From positions 1-34,860 of the forward strand of contig CATZCM010000017.1 of NCBI GenBank assembly GCA_958417225.1: a stretch of 34,860 nt of DNA, given 5' to 3'. The notes beneath the pieces are model-generated. The model ran no database searches and was not told the origin of the DNA. It saw only the letters and a program-made list of their open reading frames with translations. A program made the position numbers and the translations under genes. This document shows positions 32,628-34,860 of the stretch, one piece after another; within the stretch, counting starts at the first letter, position 1, and each line of letters opens with the position of its first letter. The stretch comes from an uncultured Eubacteriales bacterium. Lineage in GTDB: Bacteria > Bacillota > Clostridia > Oscillospirales > Acutalibacteraceae.

Positions 32628-34445
32628 CTACAAATCATTTGATTCTTTGTTCACACTGCTTTTAGAAGTCTTTTTGTGCTGAATAACAAAATAAGTGATA
32701 AAGCCACAAGCAATTAGTGACATTGAAATAATTACTATCCAAACAAAAATATCAATACTGTGTAAATTAGAGATTTCACTATCACTTGTTACTGGCTCAC
32801 TTTTAGTTTCTTCTAAGTTTTGTGAAGTTTCCTGCAAATCATCCTTATCATCTTCACTAGAAGATATAGAAGATGTTTCCTCTTTTTTCCCCACATCCTG
32901 CTTCATCGAAGAATGCTTATCATTTGTAAAATTTTTCGATTCTAAATCATTTTGATCACTCGGATATGTAATTTCACTTTCCGCTACATATTTACGATCA
33001 CCATAATAAATCACCTCTACCCCATTAATAGCAACTTTGCCCTGTAAATACTCTGGTGCATGAATAACTCTAAAATTATTATTCAAATTAAATTTACTTC
33101 CAGGCAATCCATCAATTTCTGGTTCAAGAGTATTTACATTTGCAAATGCATTTACCTCAACATTAATGTCACTTTTACTATCGTCTAATCCAAACGCAAC
33201 ATGCTTAATATTATTACATTCGGTAAATGCACTAGATTTCACATCGACATTGCCAATAATTGTTACGCTTGTTAAATTAGGAAATCTCTTAAAAACCCCA
33301 CCACTAACAACTATTCTACCAAGATCTGATTGCTTAATGTAAATATTTTTAATATCATCACTATATCGCTCCCACAAATTGTCAACATTCACCGAATTAT
33401 CAATAGTTCCACTTCCCATAAAACTTAAAGTTGACTCTATACATGCCCAACTTAAGTTTCCAACTTTATTCCACTTAATCACTTCAGTTGAAATTCTTTT
33501 AGTTTCAGGACACGTGCTTTCGCTAAACCCCGGATAATAAAGATATTCTATATCGTCATCTTTCACATCATCCTTATTATACCACACACTACCTTCTTCA
33601 GGATAAAAAGAAAATCCTTTCATCATATTCTGAGCACGCCACTTCTTACTATCACTAACTATGCTTTTGTCTACTGAAATTCCTGTCATTTGAATTTCAG
33701 TAAGCCCTTGCGCACAATCTACAATATCTTCTCCATTTATCCCTCCACTTATTTGATTATCATAGTAACAAAAACTAACAGAAGCTTCTAGATTAGGTTC
33801 TCCCGTAGTACTTGCCACAGTAGCACTAATACCACATATTCCACCAAAATTTTCTTCTGCATATATATTTGTTACCGTATAGCAAGTTTTAATTACACCA
33901 CCATTATAGCCACATATTCCACCAACATATTTAATACCATCTGCAGAACCAAAACTATAACAATTTTCAATTTTTCCACCATTATATCCACATATCATTC
34001 CAATATAATTTTTACCGCCTATGTTGCTATCAATTATTCCGAGTTTTTCCACACTAAAACTCTTTCCTGTAATACCAAAAAAACCTAAATAATCATCTTC
34101 ACTTTCTAGATCTAAACAACTAACAGTATGACCATTTCCGTCAAAGGTACCATTATACGGATTTCCTTCTCTACCAATAGGTTTCCAAACTATTTCAGAT
34201 GGTACCTCAATATCACACTCTAATCGTGCACATGCATTAGGATTAAAAATTTTTTCAGTTGTCCCATTTACAATATCAGAAAATTCCAACAACTGTTCAT
34301 AACTTGAAATTAAATAAGGGCTTTCTTTAGATCCATCCATAGTATCATCAAAAAGTCCTTCTCCCCGAACACTGACAGGTATAATAAAAAACATTTCCAC
34401 AATTACTAAAAAAGATAAAAATAAGTTTAATATTTTTTTATTCAT
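32628..34445 (-). CDS. GLUG-motif cell-surface protein with C-terminal membrane anchor
   Basis: About 605 residues. Signal peptide (core ILNLFLSFLVIVEMFFIIPV). Residues about 35-240 hold a pattern seen in GLUG-motif proteins: PYLISSYEQLLEFSDIVNG, then NGTFDGNGHTVSCLDLES, and repeats such as GGICGYNGGVIKTCY, which build a beta-helix. A middle region (about 320-440) resembles leucine-rich BspA-like repeats (FPNLTSVTIIG, AFTECNNIKHVAF). A Ser/Glu-rich stalk leads to a membrane helix (SIDIFVWIVIISMSLIACGF) and a short basic tail. No LPxTG motif, so it is held by the helix rather than sortase. GLUG proteins are often adhesins or IgA-protease-related surface proteins; the ligand is unknown. The start at 34445 follows GGGGGGAC; nine upstream codons precede that site. 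Confidence 0.8.
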   Translation of the reverse strand: MNKKILNLFLSFLVIVEMFFIIPVSVRGEGLFDDTMDGSKESPYLISSYEQLLEFSDIVNGTTEKIFNPNACARLECDIEVPSEIVWKPIGREGNPYNGTFDGNGHTVSCLDLESEDDYLGFFGITGKSFSVEKLGIIDSNIGGKNYIGMICGYNGGKIENCYSFGSADGIKYVGGICGYNGGVIKTCYTVTNIYAEENFGGICGISATVASTTGEPNLEASVSFCYYDNQISGGINGEDIVDCAQGLTEIQMTGISVDKSIVSDSKKWRAQNMMKGFSFYPEEGSVWYNKDDVKDDDIEYLYYPGFSESTCPETKRISTEVIKWNKVGNLSWACIESTLSFMGSGTIDNSVNVDNLWERYSDDIKNIYIKQSDLGRIVVSGGVFKRFPNLTSVTIIGNVDVKSSAFTECNNIKHVAFGLDDSKSDINVEVNAFANVNTLEPEIDGLPGSKFNLNNNFRVIHAPEYLQGKVAINGVEVIYYGDRKYVAESEITYPSDQNDLESKNFTNDKHSSMKQDVGKKEETSSISSSEDDKDDLQETSQNLEETKSEPVTSDSEISNLHSIDIFVWIVIISMSLIACGFITYFVIQHKKTSKSSVNKESNDL

Positions 34446-34472
34446 CTGAAGTCCCCCCCATAGACCCATCAC

Positions 34473-34860
34473 ACATAATATTCCGACATAAAATCTATTT
34501 TATTTGTATTTATATTTATTATACATTAAATTCACCACAAAGTCAATATTTTGTGATTAATTTTTATTTTTTAATATTATAAGGAACGTACGATAAAACC
34601 TTATTATATCTTAAATTATAAAAAGAACATATTTTACTCATAATAATTACAATTACCAAAATTTTCATGATTTATTTAACTCAACGGACATACTAAAAAT
34701 TGCATAGATTTGTAAAAACATGCAGTGATAAAAAAATAACCTATTATAATAAAATTTAATCAAATATCATTTGATTGAAAATTTAAAATGTTATTTATAA
34801 TCATTCAGTTCACAACTAAGATAAGGTGTTGTGGACTGCGTTTTATATATATGCAAATAT
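34473..34860. other. AT-rich end of window
   Basis: The last 390 bases are very AT-rich and hold the upstream region of the surface protein gene. I see no gene, repeat or clear promoter. Confidence 0.5.

Overview
The window is AT-rich (about 30% G+C by eye) and reads as the chromosome of a spore-forming member of the Bacillota, most likely class Clostridia. It carries the forespore operon spoIIAA-spoIIAB-sigF, an uninterrupted sigK, the conserved rplS-rbgA-rnhB-yraN cluster, and Gram-positive ribosome-binding sites. Many secreted Sel1-repeat (SLR) proteins, pseudogenes and duplications suggest a host-associated or reducing lineage; that is inference.

Positions 1-17300 (minus strand) form an accessory island of secreted SLR proteins with signal peptides. 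Intact members lie at 2465-4111, 10158-11756 and 14825-17263. One at 637-1740 is split by an in-frame TAA. One at 8092-9234 is followed, in the same frame after a single TAA, by a domain resembling the phosphothreonine-lyase fold (OspF/SpvC and the N-terminal domain of class III/IV lanthipeptide synthetases); that domain is broken by a TGA at 7321. An intact, separate and secreted version of the lyase-like protein lies at 12828-14768, directly behind the SLR gene at 14825-17263. Long intergenic stretches hold duplicated blocks and the remains of an ECF sigma factor gene, an SLR gene and an unidentified gene. The island evolves by duplication, repeat recombination and nonsense decay.

Positions 17500-21260 are core: rplS, rbgA, rnhB and yraN on the minus strand, then sigK with a SigE/SigK-like promoter and a small XRE regulator on the plus strand. 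Positions 21550-26785 (minus) hold a Nudix hydrolase, two GNAT acetyltransferases (the larger, Eis-like one visibly richer in G+C and possibly acquired), the RNA methyltransferase RlmD, and a membrane-anchored M14 peptidase probably acting on cell wall peptides.

Positions 26900-30760 (plus) hold the most unusual locus. Two tandem paralogues combine an eight-helix membrane domain with a complete signal peptidase I domain, and between them lies a Nif11-type leader peptide gene. Three near-identical promoters and a perfect palindrome accompany them. A linked peptide secretion and processing system is plausible but unproven. Positions 30950-32370 hold the spoIIA operon, and 32628-34445 (minus) a GLUG-motif surface protein with a C-terminal anchor.
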